A stretch of 64,000 nucleotides of DNA from Afipia clevelandensis ATCC 49720. GTDB taxonomy: Bacteria; Pseudomonadota; Alphaproteobacteria; Rhizobiales; Xanthobacteraceae. A program made the position numbers and the translations under genes. The notes under the pieces are model-generated. The model saw only the letters and a program-made list of their open reading frames with translations. It ran no database searches and was not told the DNA's origin. Where the stretch lies: assembly GCF_000336555.1 (NCBI RefSeq), contig NZ_KB375281.1, positions 4,208,155 to 4,272,154 on the forward strand, in the 5' to 3' direction. How positions within the stretch are numbered: the first letter of the stretch is position 1; each line of letters begins with the position of its first letter. Below, piece after piece: positions 9,222 to 16,304 of this stretch.

Positions 9222-10292
9222 TTACACTGATTGAGCGGTTCTTAAGGTGGTGGACTGAGTAAAGCCCGCGAACAGATTGGCGAGCGGCTCGCCTTTGTAC
9301 TGAGTAGGTAGCTCACTTGGATGAACAAACTCATCCCTGAACCATGGAAAATTCCGGCCATTAAAGGCTTCGATGGTCCAGTCGATTAGTTTCTTTACTC
9401 TTGGAATACGCTTCACATCGGGATGATAGGTCAACCAAATATCAAATTGAAATTGAATGCCGATATCCAGTGGAACGAGGCCGCCGACGATCGCGGGAAC
9501 GTAGGTCGGTAGCCAACCTATGCCGGCGCCCTTGGCAACCGCCCATACATGAGCGCTGCTCACGTTAGTGCGCATCGCCACAAAACCCACTTGCGGCCTG
9601 CCTTTTGAGTGCTGCTTGTACAGTGCAAGAGTTTTCGTCTGTTCGGCAACCTGCATGACAATCCGGTGATTTTCACGGATGTCGTCTTCGCCCTTGGGCA
9701 ATCCATAGATTGAAATATAATTGTCGCTGGCAAATGGCATCGAGTGAAGTCTGCCGATCTTCAAGACCTTCAGATCGGGATTCTCCGGCTTGTCGAGTTG
9801 TACCGATACATCGGCTTCCAGCCGTAGGACGTCAGCGGATCGCATCTCGCATTTGAGATCCACAAGAAGCTTGGGATAGGCCCGTTGAAACTCAATCAGC
9901 CGTGGCGCTATCCAGAATGTCCCGAGCCCCTCGGTGACACCTAATTTTACCTCGCCGACGATTTCGGGACGGGCGTGGGTAGGGGCCCGCTGGATCCCGA
10001 ATGCGGCAGCTTCCATCTGCTTAGCCACGGCCAGAACATGCTGCCCCTCGGCAGTGACGCGAATTCCATCGACATGGCGGGTGATGAGAGGGTGTTTGGA
10101 TTGGTCCTCGAGCTTTGAAATTTTGCTCCTAACCAGATTGACAGACACGCCCAATTGCTCAGCGGCGGCGCGCAGGCTGCCACGCCGGACGACCTCCAGA
10201 AATATCCGGACCGCGTCCCAGTCCACCGGTAATTCAGTAGCTTTACCAGGGTGTTCGCCTGTCAGAACACCCCTGTTCTTATCCGAGTACAT
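9222..10292 (-). CDS. LysR family transcriptional regulator
   Basis: 356 residues from the ATG at 10292; a longer frame starts at 10379 but would overlap the divergent gene at 10360. The winged HTH is near the N-terminus (DWDAVRIFLEVVRRGSLRAA, then QLGVSVNLVRSKISKLED), followed by a LysR substrate-binding domain with the expected VKLGVTEGLGTFWIAPRL start. Divergent placement 67 bases from the GNAT gene suggests that it controls that gene set, as is usual for LysR proteins. The effector is unknown. Confidence 0.85.
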   Translation of the reverse strand: MYSDKNRGVLTGEHPGKATELPVDWDAVRIFLEVVRRGSLRAAAEQLGVSVNLVRSKISKLEDQSKHPLITRHVDGIRVTAEGQHVLAVAKQMEAAAFGIQRAPTHARPEIVGEVKLGVTEGLGTFWIAPRLIEFQRAYPKLLVDLKCEMRSADVLRLEADVSVQLDKPENPDLKVLKIGRLHSMPFASDNYISIYGLPKGEDDIRENHRIVMQVAEQTKTLALYKQHSKGRPQVGFVAMRTNVSSAHVWAVAKGAGIGWLPTYVPAIVGGLVPLDIGIQFQFDIWLTYHPDVKRIPRVKKLIDWTIEAFNGRNFPWFRDEFVHPSELPTQYKGEPLANLFAGFTQSTTLRTAQSV

Positions 10293-10359
10293 ACCCACAG
10301 CCCCGTTTCGGCTTCTAATAATTGCAGAATCATTCTCGCTCCACAACCAGAGGCTAGGT
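10293..10359. promoter_or_regulatory. Divergent intergenic region between LysR and GNAT genes
   Basis: The 67 bases between the two divergent starts must hold both promoters and any LysR operator. I see no clear long palindrome. A purine-rich AGAGG sits seven bases before the ATG at 10360 and supports that start. Confidence 0.5.
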
Positions 10360-11583
10360 ATGGCCTTCAATCCCATCACGTCATCGAAGCGCTCAGACGC
10401 TGTTCAAAGGTCATCGACCAATCACAGGCTTGACCGATCGGGGCTACCCGATTTGGCAAAGCGGCTTGTAATCTTCACACCTGCCGCGGCCGAAATCAGC
10501 GCGCTGCTCGCCAGGGCGCGGAAGCATATTCAGGGCCTCACAACAGACGAGATTGTTCACAACGCCGTACGGCACAACCCCGATTCCTTCTGGGCGATCT
10601 GCAGCCGGCATCGGTTCGATCTAGCTGCTCCCGCAGGGGATGGATTTCTTGCCGTACTGACCCTCAATCACGAGGGGATGATCAAACTGCTCGACGGCTC
10701 CCTGGACACTCGCAACCCGGATCACAAGTATCTCGCCCGTCAAAGCGAAAAACCGGCTGGCATCTATGTTTGGGCTATATATGCGCGCGGTGTCATGGCA
10801 GCGGGCATTCCCCTTGTATTTCAAAAGTTCTCAACACCTTTGCTCGCGGACTGCGACATCTACGCCAAAGCGGCGACCGAAGATGGCTCTCGCATTCTCG
10901 GAGCGGTTGGATTTCGTAAAGGTGCCGAATACGACAATCAGGTGTCATCCGAGCTCTTTATATTCGCGCGTGGCTCATCGGACGCCGATGGCGCCCTTCG
11001 CGGATCGGACTCGAGCCCAAAGACAAGGGTGTCTGTTGCAAGGACAATGGAAGATCTGGCACGCGTGTACTCAGTGCGGAGCGCTGTTTATATCGGCGAA
11101 CAGGAATGTCCGTATGATGAGGAGTTCGACGGGAATGACTTCTCTGCGAGTCATTTGATCGGGTACTTTGGCAAAGAGCCGGTTGGGTGTTTGCGAATCC
11201 GCTACTTTGCCGGCTTTGTCAAATTCGAGCGACTGGCGGTGCTCGAGAAGGCGAGGCTGTCGGGGGTTGCCAGCCAGATTGTGGATGCGGCCATCGCGCT
11301 CTGCAAGAGAAAGGGCTATCAGAAATTCTATGCCCATTCTCAAACACGTCTGGTTGCATTTTGGGAACGCCACGGATTCTTCGCCAACAATAGCTCGCGT
11401 CATTTCCAGTTCTCGGACATGGACTATGTTGAGGTCTTCCGCACAACGGAGCCTGACGGGACCGCGCTGGCGATAGACTCAGATCCGCACATCCTGATCA
11501 GGCCTGAAGGCTTCTGGCACACTGCCGGAATCCTGGACCATTCAGCAAAACGCGGCGCGCGTACGTCTGTCGCGGTGGCATGA
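10360..11583 (+). CDS. Two-domain GNAT-type acetyltransferase
   Basis: 407 residues from ATG 10360. The frame is open further upstream, but only this start clears the LysR gene and has a ribosome site. The C-terminal half (about residues 220-360) has a clear GNAT fold: ARVYSVRSAVYIGEQECPYD, a central strand with HLIGYFGKEPVGCLRI, the acyl-CoA loop region around LAVLEKARLSGVASQIVDAA, and a final AFWERHGF motif. The N-terminal half (about 25-200, with LLARARKHIQGLTTDEIVHN and GRKGAEYD-like text) appears to be a second, diverged GNAT-like domain. The gene overlaps the next by four bases. The acceptor substrate is unknown; the two-domain layout resembles acyltransferases more than autoinducer synthases, which is a judgement by eye. 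Confidence 0.7.
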   Translation: MAFNPITSSKRSDAVQRSSTNHRLDRSGLPDLAKRLVIFTPAAAEISALLARARKHIQGLTTDEIVHNAVRHNPDSFWAICSRHRFDLAAPAGDGFLAVLTLNHEGMIKLLDGSLDTRNPDHKYLARQSEKPAGIYVWAIYARGVMAAGIPLVFQKFSTPLLADCDIYAKAATEDGSRILGAVGFRKGAEYDNQVSSELFIFARGSSDADGALRGSDSSPKTRVSVARTMEDLARVYSVRSAVYIGEQECPYDEEFDGNDFSASHLIGYFGKEPVGCLRIRYFAGFVKFERLAVLEKARLSGVASQIVDAAIALCKRKGYQKFYAHSQTRLVAFWERHGFFANNSSRHFQFSDMDYVEVFRTTEPDGTALAIDSDPHILIRPEGFWHTAGILDHSAKRGARTSVAVA

Positions 11584-12182
11584 CCGAGATCATCGATATT
11601 AACGCGCACCGGCGCTCGTTTGGTGAAACGACGCTGGTTTTGCTCGACATGCAACAGGCGCACCTTCAGACCATGCCAACGCTCGACACTGCGGGACCTG
11701 TCGGAAATTGTCTTAGAGCGTTGAGGCACGCAAGATCGCAGCGATTGCAGGTGGCATTCGCGCGCTGGAGCGGCCCGGGTGCATTCTTTCATCCTTCGAC
11801 GGACGATCACGGATGGATCGAAGGCTTCACACCTCACCGCGAAGACTTGGTTTTCGATCGAGGTCGGCCGTCTTGCTATAGCAGTACCTGGTTCGATGAT
11901 GCGATCTCGCAACGTTCTGGCCGCTTTGTACTGGCGGGCTTCTCGGGGGAAGTCGCGTGCCTATCAACCGTGATCGATGCATTTCATCATAATCATGTAG
12001 TGACCTTGTTGGTCGATGCAACGGCCAGCCGAGAACTGGGGGGAGTCGAATCGCGCAAAGTGCACCGTGTTGTGCACCAGATTGCGGATTTGTTTGGAAT
12101 GGTGGCGACGACGAGTGAGTGGATTTCTCGCACGTCATGTGGGGTACTTGCGGAAGGAAAGCATCTTGAGGGACGGGTTTGA
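11580..12182 (+). CDS. Isochorismatase-fold cysteine hydrolase
   Basis: 200 residues, start ATG overlapping the previous stop (ATGA). The fold is shown by TTLVLLDMQQAH near residue 17 (catalytic Asp), the region HREDLVFDRGRPSCYSSTWF, and GFSGEVACLSTVIDAFHH near residue 120, which carries the nucleophilic Cys in the usual position. Relatives hydrolyse isochorismate, nicotinamide, N-carbamoyl compounds or peroxyureidoacrylate, so the substrate cannot be named. Coupling to the GNAT gene suggests the two act on the same small molecule. Confidence 0.75.
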   Translation: MTEIIDINAHRRSFGETTLVLLDMQQAHLQTMPTLDTAGPVGNCLRALRHARSQRLQVAFARWSGPGAFFHPSTDDHGWIEGFTPHREDLVFDRGRPSCYSSTWFDDAISQRSGRFVLAGFSGEVACLSTVIDAFHHNHVVTLLVDATASRELGGVESRKVHRVVHQIADLFGMVATTSEWISRTSCGVLAEGKHLEGRV

Positions 12183-12387
12183 AGAGCTGGCGGCGGCGAT
12201 TAGCGTGATTGAGCACCAGATCAGTGTCCTCAGGACGGCTAACGTTACCGTTGCGGTTCAGCTTTTAGAGATGACGAAGCTTGAATTGATGCTACATTTG
12301 AACGACATCTCTGCTTCCGAACTTGAGAGCTTTTGCATTCAAATACGTGAGGCAATAGAACGCAAATCATTGAGACACGATAATTGA
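12166..12387 (+). CDS. Small helical protein of unknown function
   Basis: 73 residues if translation begins at the TTG at 12166, which has GGAA eight bases upstream; an in-frame GTG at 12139 lacks such a site. The product is acidic and alpha-helical (EELAAAISVIEHQISVLRTA, then QLLEMTKLELMLHLNDISAS), suggestive of a coiled-coil or four-helix interaction module, without signal or membrane segment. It overlaps the hydrolase by 17 bases and the DedA gene by four, so it is embedded in the operon. I do not recognise the family. Confidence 0.45.
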   Translation: MRDGFEELAAAISVIEHQISVLRTANVTVAVQLLEMTKLELMLHLNDISASELESFCIQIREAIERKSLRHDN

Positions 12388-13067
12388 GCATTCAGTATCG
12401 AGTTCTTTTATTGCCATTCGCAATCGCGGTGTTCGCTTGTCTGCTTTACGGTGTGTGGATCATACTGGATTTGCCACCGGAGCAACGTGTGATCGAGATC
12501 GCGCGCGAATATTTCAGCCGCTTTGGTCTCGCCATTATCATCGTAAGCTCGTTTATCGAGGGCCTCCTGATTGCGGGTCTGTATTTCCCAGGATCGATCG
12601 TGTTTTTTCTCGGGCTGATCGTGGCCAGTGACGATGTTGGCCAAGTGGCTAAAGTCGCTGTCTTTGCGATTATCGGGATATGGACTGCTTATGTTGCTAA
12701 CTTCTATATCGGACGATTCGGCTGGTATCGCATCCTGATCGCGTTTGGATTGCAGGAGCCGCTTGACAACGCCAAGGGCAAGCTTGAGCGCCATGGTCTG
12801 AGTGCAATCGCGATGACGTTCTGGCATCCCAACATCGGAGCTGTTGTATCGACAGCAGCGGGCGTGTTGCAGTTTCGGGCAAGAGCCTTTTTACCGGCGT
12901 CGTTCCTCGCAGTCGCATTCTGGCTCTCGTGCTGGAGCATTCTGGTGTTCTGGCTGGGACCGAACGCCATTTCGATTTTGGGTTTTCGAGTGCTTATCAT
13001 TCTTCTTTTGATCTGGATGACTTACCGCTTTCTGATGGCACGGTACCGGCCAGGCGTTCGAGACTGA
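12384..13067 (+). CDS. DedA/VTT-domain membrane protein
   Basis: 227 residues beginning with a TTG that overlaps the previous stop. Several membrane segments are evident, and the DedA signature region reads IEGLLIAGLYFPGSIVFFLG, followed by FYIGRFGWYRI and the RHGLSAIAMTFWHPNIGAVVS segment. Members of this family are lipid flippases or scramblases (undecaprenyl phosphate or phospholipid) and affect envelope homeostasis. The usual F/H-x-R motif of canonical DedA proteins is replaced by HPNIGAVVS, so this is a diverged member. It ends the overlapping run begun at 10360. Confidence 0.8.
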   Translation: MSIQYRVLLLPFAIAVFACLLYGVWIILDLPPEQRVIEIAREYFSRFGLAIIIVSSFIEGLLIAGLYFPGSIVFFLGLIVASDDVGQVAKVAVFAIIGIWTAYVANFYIGRFGWYRILIAFGLQEPLDNAKGKLERHGLSAIAMTFWHPNIGAVVSTAAGVLQFRARAFLPASFLAVAFWLSCWSILVFWLGPNAISILGFRVLIILLLIWMTYRFLMARYRPGVRD

Positions 13068-13096
13068 AATCGACTCCAGGATCAAGGGAGGGCAGA

Positions 13097-13363
13097 ATGC
13101 GTTTGTTCGTGGTTGTACTGCTGAAAGTGATGGTCACGGCAAGCGCGCAGGCCGACGATGGACCAAAGTCCATTAAGACGCTCAAGATTCAACAAGCCTC
13201 GCAGCAAGCAACAATGCTGTATGTTATCGACAGCGACGGTACCGTGAGGATCGATTGGGGTGCGGTCGAAGCTCTTTCCGCATCGAAGGCCGATCGCACG
13301 CTTTCGCCCTTCGCCGATGTCATGCTGGCAATCCGCGGCGAAACCTGGAAGGCGATGCGCTAG
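13097..13363 (+). CDS. Small exported protein of unknown function
   Basis: 88 residues starting at ATG 13097 with a strong AGGGAGGG ribosome site six bases upstream. The first 22 residues form a short signal peptide (MRLFVVVLLKVMVTASAQAD, cleavage likely after AQA). The mature part has a strand-like TMLYVIDSDGTVRIDWGAVE segment and no cysteines. It lies 29 bases after the DedA gene and may be the last gene of that operon. No family recognised. Confidence 0.55.
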   Translation: MRLFVVVLLKVMVTASAQADDGPKSIKTLKIQQASQQATMLYVIDSDGTVRIDWGAVEALSASKADRTLSPFADVMLAIRGETWKAMR

Positions 13364-13455
13364 GGCAGACTTGCAGCTTCGATGCGAAACTCTTGTTTTC
13401 TCCGCAGAACTGATTACGTTTCCAATATCGTCAATCACGAAAGGAGGTGGTCCAG

Positions 13456-13500
13456 TGTCTCATTCCAAGCGCTGTCACCTCGCTGAGGCCGCCCGCTAAG
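13456..13500 (+). CDS. 14-codon mini-ORF behind an extended Shine-Dalgarno
   Basis: AAAGGAGGTGGTCCA immediately precedes a GTG. It pairs almost fully with the 3' end of 16S rRNA, far beyond a normal ribosome site. The frame reads MSHSKRCHLAEAAR and stops, followed by a small GGCGG/CCGCC hairpin and the strong terminator at 13554. The arrangement looks like a dedicated short transcript, either a micro-peptide gene or a leader/ribosome-trapping RNA. No adjacent structural gene on this strand would make it an attenuator. Confidence 0.4.
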
Positions 13501-13548
13501 CTCAATCGAGCTCCGGATAGGGCGGTCTTCCGCCTGGTTCAGCGAGAT

Positions 13549-13704
13549 CTAGGAAGAGCGCGGGATTTGCTTCCCGCGCTCTTTTTCGTAAGCCGTCCTT
13601 TTGGCAATCATGTGATCGTGCAGGATACTCTGCATCAGCTCTTGCAATTCCCCGTTGCGCGCCGCGTCGCGGAAATCGAACCTGCGGATCGCCCATCCAA
13701 CCAC
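13549..13704 (-). CDS. Possible 51-residue protein overlapping the terminator
   Basis: Starting from GTG 13704, the minus-strand frame encodes a charged, helical peptide (GWAIRRFDFRDAARNGELQE, then LMQSILHDHMIAKRTAYEKE) and stops inside the terminator stem. Residue composition looks like a real protein, but there is no clear ribosome site and no family match, so the call is tentative. Confidence 0.3.
   Translation of the reverse strand: MVGWAIRRFDFRDAARNGELQELMQSILHDHMIAKRTAYEKERGKQIPRSS
13554..13587 (+). terminator. Strong Rho-independent terminator
   Basis: A 12-bp perfect stem (AAGAGCGCGGGA with its complement at 13572-13583), a six-base loop and a TTTTT run at 13582-13586. It is oriented to end plus-strand transcripts from the mini-ORF or the operon before it. 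Confidence 0.85.
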
Positions 13705-13730
13705 CGTTCAGCGGGGTGAGATTTCTCGTT

Positions 13731-13991
13731 TTAGTGAGACGTAACTTTCGGCAAAACCATCACGATGCCAATCTTCCGATCAAGGATTCCGGATGCGAGA
13801 GTTGCCAGATGTTCCGCATACTTGTCCTCGATTTCAGCGGCACAGTCATCGTCATAGGCATGCGCGAAAAGAATATCCCCTTCGACTTCACTAAAGGCGA
13901 TTCCCAAAAACAGGCGATCGAACTCTTCTGCGCCAACCACGAGAGCGATGCGCGCAGTGATGGCCTGTTCCTGAACGAGGGAAAGTTTCAT
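13731..13991 (-). CDS. Conserved-looking hypothetical protein
   Basis: 86 residues from the ATG at 13991; upstream in-frame starts reach 14078 but the added sequence is not protein-like. The product is acidic (AEEFDRLFLGIAFSEVEGDI, then LFAHAYDDDCAAEIEDKYAE) and ends in IGIVMVLPKVTSH. No signal peptide, membrane segment or known motif. Not recognised. Confidence 0.4.
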   Translation of the reverse strand: MKLSLVQEQAITARIALVVGAEEFDRLFLGIAFSEVEGDILFAHAYDDDCAAEIEDKYAEHLATLASGILDRKIGIVMVLPKVTSH

Positions 13992-14089
13992 GGCTGTGTC
14001 CAGCGATAATGAGTGCAAGACGTGATGTATGCGCGAGGGTCGCGTGTTCAAGTCCATCGCTTTTAAAGCGGTAAACAATCAGCGACTGG

Positions 14090-14297
14090 TTAGTCGCGTC
14101 GCGAAAGGGCCGACAGGTCGGTTTGGCCAAGGCGGGCTGCGATCTGTTCGAGGATTTGCGGGTCGCGCGGATCGCCTGTTTCGATCAGACGCTTTGAGTT
14201 CTTCCAGATCCGCGCCGGCCTGAGGGGGCATCGGCGCAGCACGGGGCGGGGGCGTACCGGCCCAGAGGCTGCGTAACCACTGCTTGAAGCGTCTCAT
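14090..14297 (-). pseudogene. Small protein gene broken by a one-base insertion
   Basis: From ATG 14297 the frame reads MRRFKQWLRSLWAGTPPPRA and continues to ADLEELK, then turns into unlikely Arg/Pro-rich text. Skipping one base near 14192 restores a protein-like continuation (RLIETGDPRDPQILEQIAAR, then LGQTDLSALSRRD, stop at 14090). The joined product would be about 68 residues. This is simplest as a +1 frameshift mutation; a sequencing error or programmed shift cannot be excluded. Function unknown. Confidence 0.55.
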
Positions 14298-14439
14298 GCC
14301 CTTAGCAGAAGGGGTTTGTGCGCCAATGGGAAGCCTGAGGGCTCAATGGCGTCCCCTGGAGTTAGTATACCGCCCCGACAGACAGGGACGTCCTGGTGGT
14401 TACTTCGACGCAGGTTCCATAACATCTGATGTGCGAATC

Positions 14440-14444
14440 TACAC
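14440..14444. repeat. Left target duplication TACAC of the ISNCY-type element
   Basis: TACAC directly precedes the left terminus (TGTAGCAGCAAAG) and recurs at 15992-15996 directly after the right terminus, as expected for a 5-bp target duplication. Confidence 0.75.
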
Positions 14445-14451
14445 TGTAGCA

Positions 14452-14493
14452 GCAAAGCTAAAATGTCAGCACTGAGCAAAGTTCAAATGTCAG
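14452..14493 (+). repeat. Tandem subterminal boxes at the IS left end
   Basis: Two 18-base copies (14452-14469 and 14476-14493) starting GCAAAG and ending AATGTCAG differ at two positions. A similar, more diverged pair is at the right end, inverted and with nearly the same spacing. Likely transposase-binding sites. Confidence 0.6.
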
Positions 14494-14532
14494 TTTCTGG
14501 TCCCTTTGGGGACCTTGGAGGCTGTCATTTCG

Positions 14533-15930
14533 ATGGGCATAGTGTTGATGAGCAAGCGCGAGCTGAACCGTCTTGATGTTCTGGCACGGCTGGATAGCGA
14601 TAGACTGACCGTCCTCGCTGCGGCCGGCTTGATGAACGTAACACCGCGGCAGACGTATCGGCTGTTGAGCAGATATCGCGAAGGCGGTGCTTCAGCGATC
14701 GCCAACCAGCGCCGTGGCCGCCCCTCGAACAACCGGTTGTCCGACGAAGTGCGGGATCACGCGATCGCTCTGGTCCGCCAGCTCTACGCCGACTTCGGAC
14801 CGACATTGGCGGCCGAGAAGCTAGAGGAGCGTCATGATCTCAAGGTCTCGCGGGAGACGCTGCGCAACTGGATGCGGCAGGCAGGAATCTGGGTATCGCG
14901 GGCCGAGCGCAAGCGGATTCAGCAGCCTCGGTACCGCCGCGAGCATGTCGGCGAACTGGTCCAGATCGACGGCTCGGAGCATCGCTGGTTCGAGGATCGC
15001 GCGGCTCCCTGTACGCTGCTGGTGTTCGTCGATGACGCCACAAGCCGACTGATGGAGCTGCGCTTTGTCGCCTCGGAGAGCACATTTGCGTATTTCGAGG
15101 CGCTGAAGGCTTATCTTGGTCGACACGGCAAGCCGGTCGCCTTCTACTCCGACAAGCATTCCATCTTTCGGGTGTCGAACGAGAACGCGGTCAGCGGCAA
15201 CGGAATGACGCAATTTGGACGGGCCTTATCGGAGCTCAACATCGAGATTCTCTGCGCCAATACCAGCCAGGCCAAAGGCCGCGTCGAGCGTGCGCACCAT
15301 ACGTTGCAGGATCGCCTGGTGAAGGAGCTGCGGCTCGCCGGCATCAGCACGATCGATGCGGGCAACGATTTCCTGCCCAGCTTCGTCGCTCACTACAATG
15401 CCCGCTTTGCCAAGCCGCCCGCCCGTGAACAAGACTTCCATCGCGTGCTCGACCCCCGTCAGGATCTCGATGATGTTCTGTGCTGGCGTGAGCAGCGCAA
15501 GGTCTCGCATCAGCTGGTGGTGAACTACAATCAAATGAAGCTGACGCTAAGATCTCAGGGTTTGGCAGTTCGCCTGCGCGGCAAGATGGTCGAGATCTAT
15601 GACTTTCCGGATGGACGGCTCGAGGTTCGCTGGAAAGGCAGATCATTGCCCTACACAGCCTTCGACAAGCTACAGCGGGTCAGTCATGCCGCCATCGTCG
15701 AGAACAAGCGCCTCGGCGAGATTCTTGCCTGGATCAAGGAGCGGCAAGACAGTCAACCTCGCTTCAACACTGTTCCGAAGGGCCCGCGCCGATCAAGCCA
15801 GAAGTCCGGTCTTATGAAGAACCGGACCTTGCGGATGAACGAAGCCAGCAACTCAGCCCCAAAATCCTCCCGCAGAGGACGGCGCCGCTCCGATACGATG
15901 GTCGGCGCGGCGCCGTCTCCTGTCCCCTGA
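14533..15930 (+). CDS. ISNCY-family DDE transposase
   Basis: 465 residues from ATG 14533 (GGAGG 11 bases upstream; an in-frame TTG lies at 14506). An N-terminal helix-turn-helix (LDSDRLTVLAAAGLMNVTPR, then QTYRLLSRYREGG) is followed by an rve-type DDE core. Its three acidic positions are the Asp in LVQIDGSEHRW, the Asp in VAFYSDKHSIF and the Glu in AKGRVERAHHTL. The C-terminal part carries the strand-rich LRGKMVEIYDFPDGRLEVRW segment typical of ISNCY-type transposases. The frame is intact and the length normal, so the element may be active. It transposes the surrounding 1.5-kb element. Confidence 0.9.
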   Translation: MGIVLMSKRELNRLDVLARLDSDRLTVLAAAGLMNVTPRQTYRLLSRYREGGASAIANQRRGRPSNNRLSDEVRDHAIALVRQLYADFGPTLAAEKLEERHDLKVSRETLRNWMRQAGIWVSRAERKRIQQPRYRREHVGELVQIDGSEHRWFEDRAAPCTLLVFVDDATSRLMELRFVASESTFAYFEALKAYLGRHGKPVAFYSDKHSIFRVSNENAVSGNGMTQFGRALSELNIEILCANTSQAKGRVERAHHTLQDRLVKELRLAGISTIDAGNDFLPSFVAHYNARFAKPPAREQDFHRVLDPRQDLDDVLCWREQRKVSHQLVVNYNQMKLTLRSQGLAVRLRGKMVEIYDFPDGRLEVRWKGRSLPYTAFDKLQRVSHAAIVENKRLGEILAWIKERQDSQPRFNTVPKGPRRSSQKSGLMKNRTLRMNEASNSAPKSSRRGRRRSDTMVGAAPSPVP

Positions 15931-15939
15931 CAGGCCGCC

Positions 15940-16140
15940 CTATGATATTTCTACTTTGCACAAATCGTGACATCTCAACTTGGTTGCAACATACACGCGC
16001 AGCCCCACCACAACGGCGAGGGTGAGCACGAGGATCACCAGCACCATCGCAAGCGGCCAGCGCAAGGCGGCTATCGCCCGCTCGCCCGACACCATCACCC
16101 TGAGAGGCCAGAAGCGGATATCAATGCGATCAGGTCTCAT
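15940..16140 (-). CDS. Small membrane protein with an IS-derived tail
   Basis: 66 residues from ATG 16140, with GAGGAG seven bases upstream on the minus strand. One transmembrane helix (LAMVLVILVLTLAVVVGLRV, about residues 30-49) follows a basic amphipathic N-terminus. The last 17 residues (YVATKLRCHDLCKVEIS) are encoded by the IS right end. If the IS and one TACAC copy are removed, the codon after GLRV becomes TAG, so the native protein was 49 residues. Function unknown; a single-pass inner-membrane microprotein. Confidence 0.6.
   Translation of the reverse strand: MRPDRIDIRFWPLRVMVSGERAIAALRWPLAMVLVILVLTLAVVVGLRVYVATKLRCHDLCKVEIS
15992..15996. repeat. Right target duplication TACAC of the ISNCY-type element
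   Basis: Second copy of the 5-bp duplication at 14440-14444. Read on the minus strand it is GTGTA, the junction of the last codon and the original TAG stop of the interrupted gene. Confidence 0.75.
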
Positions 16141-16304
16141 TCCGATCTCCTCATCCAAAATAGGACTATAATCCTTAGATGGGAGATGTCAACCCGCACC
16201 GAAGCAAACTTGAAGATCAGTCGAGTTTTAGTCGCTGAGACTTTGTGTCGATAGCCCGGCGTTGGGTTTCTGACCCGTTGAGAAATGATCGGCTATCGTC
16301 GGTC

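Larger units (their letters stand above)
14445..15991 (+). mobile_element. Insertion sequence, ISNCY-type, about 1547 bp
   Basis: The ends begin TGT and finish ACA. The left end TGTAGCAGCAAAGC matches the reverse complement of the right end TGTTGCAACCAAGT at 10 of 14 positions. Each end also carries two copies of a GCAAAG-N6-ATGTCA-like box about 24 bases apart (left at 14452 and 14476), probably transposase-binding sites. A single transposase gene fills the element. With the TACAC duplication on both sides the element appears complete. It landed in the stop codon of the minus-strand gene at 15940-16140. Confidence 0.8.

Noticed and set aside
10360-11583. N-acyl-homoserine-lactone synthase
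   Set aside because: There is GNAT-like text, but the conserved Arg/Trp/Phe pattern of LuxI proteins is missing and no LuxR-type regulator is nearby.
14035-14075. GTTCAAGTCC motif resembling a tRNA T-loop
   Set aside because: The flanking bases do not form a T-stem, and no D-arm, anticodon arm or acceptor stem could be built, so it is not a tRNA gene.
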